Notes under the pieces: model-generated
Database searches by the model: none
What the model was told of the DNA's origin: nothing
Seen by the model: only the letters and a program-made list of their open reading frames with translations
Part shown: positions 62,957 through 64,000 of the stretch, one piece after another
Layout: every line of letters begins with the position of its first letter
Numbering within the stretch: the first letter of the stretch is position 1
Translations under genes and position numbers: made by a program
NCBI GenBank assembly: GCA_027943335.1
Contig: BSBK01004082.1
Coordinates: forward strand, 303,501-367,500
DNA length: 64,000 nt
Direction of reading: 5' to 3'
DNA from: Chamaecyparis obtusa
Lineage: Eukaryota; Streptophyta; Pinopsida; Cupressales; Cupressaceae

Positions 62957-64000
62957 TTGGATTGATAGTTAATAAGAGTGCACATAAAGATGAAGGGACT
63001 TCTAGACAAGTTGAACTTGATAACACTAAGGATATAGATGAGCCACATAATCTTGAGGAAGAAATAAGGAAAAAGGTAGAGGAGAGTGAACAACAAGATG
63101 TGATGACTATTGAGGATGTACCTAAGGATACACAAATGAATATCAATTCCTTGACCAAGGAAGAAATCAAAAGTCAAATTCTTACCAAGGAAGATTCAAA
63201 TACATTTCTACCAAGCACCAATCTAGTACTTATCCAAATTCATGATTATCGAAAGATTTAGGGTGCACCAACTATGGACCCAATACCTAAAAGCTCCAAC
63301 ATAGTCATAGTTGAAGAGAAAGATAAAAAAGGGTACAAGTGCCAAGGAATAGGGTAAGCCGGAAATAATAGAACTCCATACACCTATCGAGACAAACATT
63401 GAAATTAATACAGGTGAAGGAGAGGAGAGCATAAAAGAACAAGAAGATAAGTCTATAACAGAAGTTTTAGGACCTCATGTTGAGGAAGAAAAGGAGTATG
63501 AGCTTAAAGTAACTAAGGAGAGTAAGGAGCTTAAGGAGCAAGAGTTTATTCAAGCCTTAGTATAGCTATCGAGTAGTAGCACACTGGACCCTAAGAAGAA
63601 GAAGTCACATAAGAAAAAGGACAAGTCTCCCAGTACTCAAGTAACACTAGATGAAGTTATAGTGATTCCGAAATGGGACACTAATAAATTAACCTATGAA
63701 CATATGCAAATTTTGCAAGATCTATTTAAGAAGAAGAGATAGAAAGAGGAACTTTGAAGGGAACACCAACAAAAGCAGGTACAACATGAAATCAAGGATA
63801 CCTCTGTAGATGCTTTTGAGCTAGAAGATATAAATGAAACTTCAGCTATACTAGAGAAATTGGTACATATTGTTAAAAATGTGAACATTGATGAGAGTGA
63901 AGCAAATGAGAAACTAATGCAATGGTCCAAAAGAAATTTTAAGACCAAGGTACTTGAAAGGGTTTCAATAGAGATTGCAGTTAAATAGGTTGAACTTTTC
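62957..64000 (+). pseudogene. Decayed long reading frame, 3' part
   Basis: Continues the frame cut at 55795 with FGLIVNKSAHKDEG, stays open to a stop at 63259, then shifts frame near 63340. Recognisable protein-like stretches follow (EEEKEYELKVTKESKELKEQ, then DPKKKKSHKKKDKSP, then NETSAILEKLVHIVKNVN). It is very rich in Lys and Glu with likely coiled coils and a basic cluster that could be a nuclear signal. It runs off the window. Function unknown. Confidence 0.5.

Overview
The window is AT-rich plant nuclear DNA made almost entirely of transposable elements stacked inside one another. I find no cellular gene, rRNA, tRNA or CRISPR array. The plant assignment rests on a Ty3/gypsy element with a second RNase H domain and an antisense plant-mobile-domain (PMD) gene, a Ty1/copia element primed by initiator tRNA-Met, and LINE-type DUF4283 ORF1 proteins. 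The density and depth of nesting suggest a very large genome. A gymnosperm is my guess, not something the sequence proves.

Layout. (1) 1-6344: the 3' end of one non-LTR element, then an internally deleted copy of a DNA transposon with a GGGT terminus, itself interrupted by an ORF1-only LINE-like insertion (1375-3063, 13-bp target duplication). (2) 6345-14609: decayed repeats, including two diverged copies of one unclassified repeat, four tandem 142-bp units, a DUF4283 fragment and a copia-type LTR remnant. (3) 14610-49517: one minus-strand Tat-like Ty3/gypsy element about 11.3 kb long once its insertions are removed. Its antisense PMD gene is split by a 15.9-kb copy of the same DNA transposon (17933-33813, target duplication ACCG). 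That transposon's transposase gene is in turn split by a retroelement with 3-kb LTRs (20723-27345, target duplication CATTG). A second element of the 3-kb-LTR type (37016-44694) splits the gypsy polyprotein between its two RNase H domains. (4) 49518-53811: LTR and gag remnants. (5) 53812-64000: a decayed lysine/glutamate-rich reading frame split by a complete 7156-bp Ty1/copia element (55796-62951, 1266-bp LTRs, target duplication AATCT).

The items most likely to be new are: the DNA transposon, which carries two convergent multi-exon genes, GGGT-type imperfect inverted ends and subterminal GGGCGCCC-type motifs; the two elements with 3-kb LTRs that carry six or seven long hairpin palindromes per LTR and almost no coding sequence; and an apparent inversion of LTR ages, in which the inner elements have more diverged LTRs than the gypsy element that contains them. 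Every polyprotein and transposase here carries stops or frameshifts. I treat all of them as pseudogenes except the small open frame inside the second 3-kb-LTR element.
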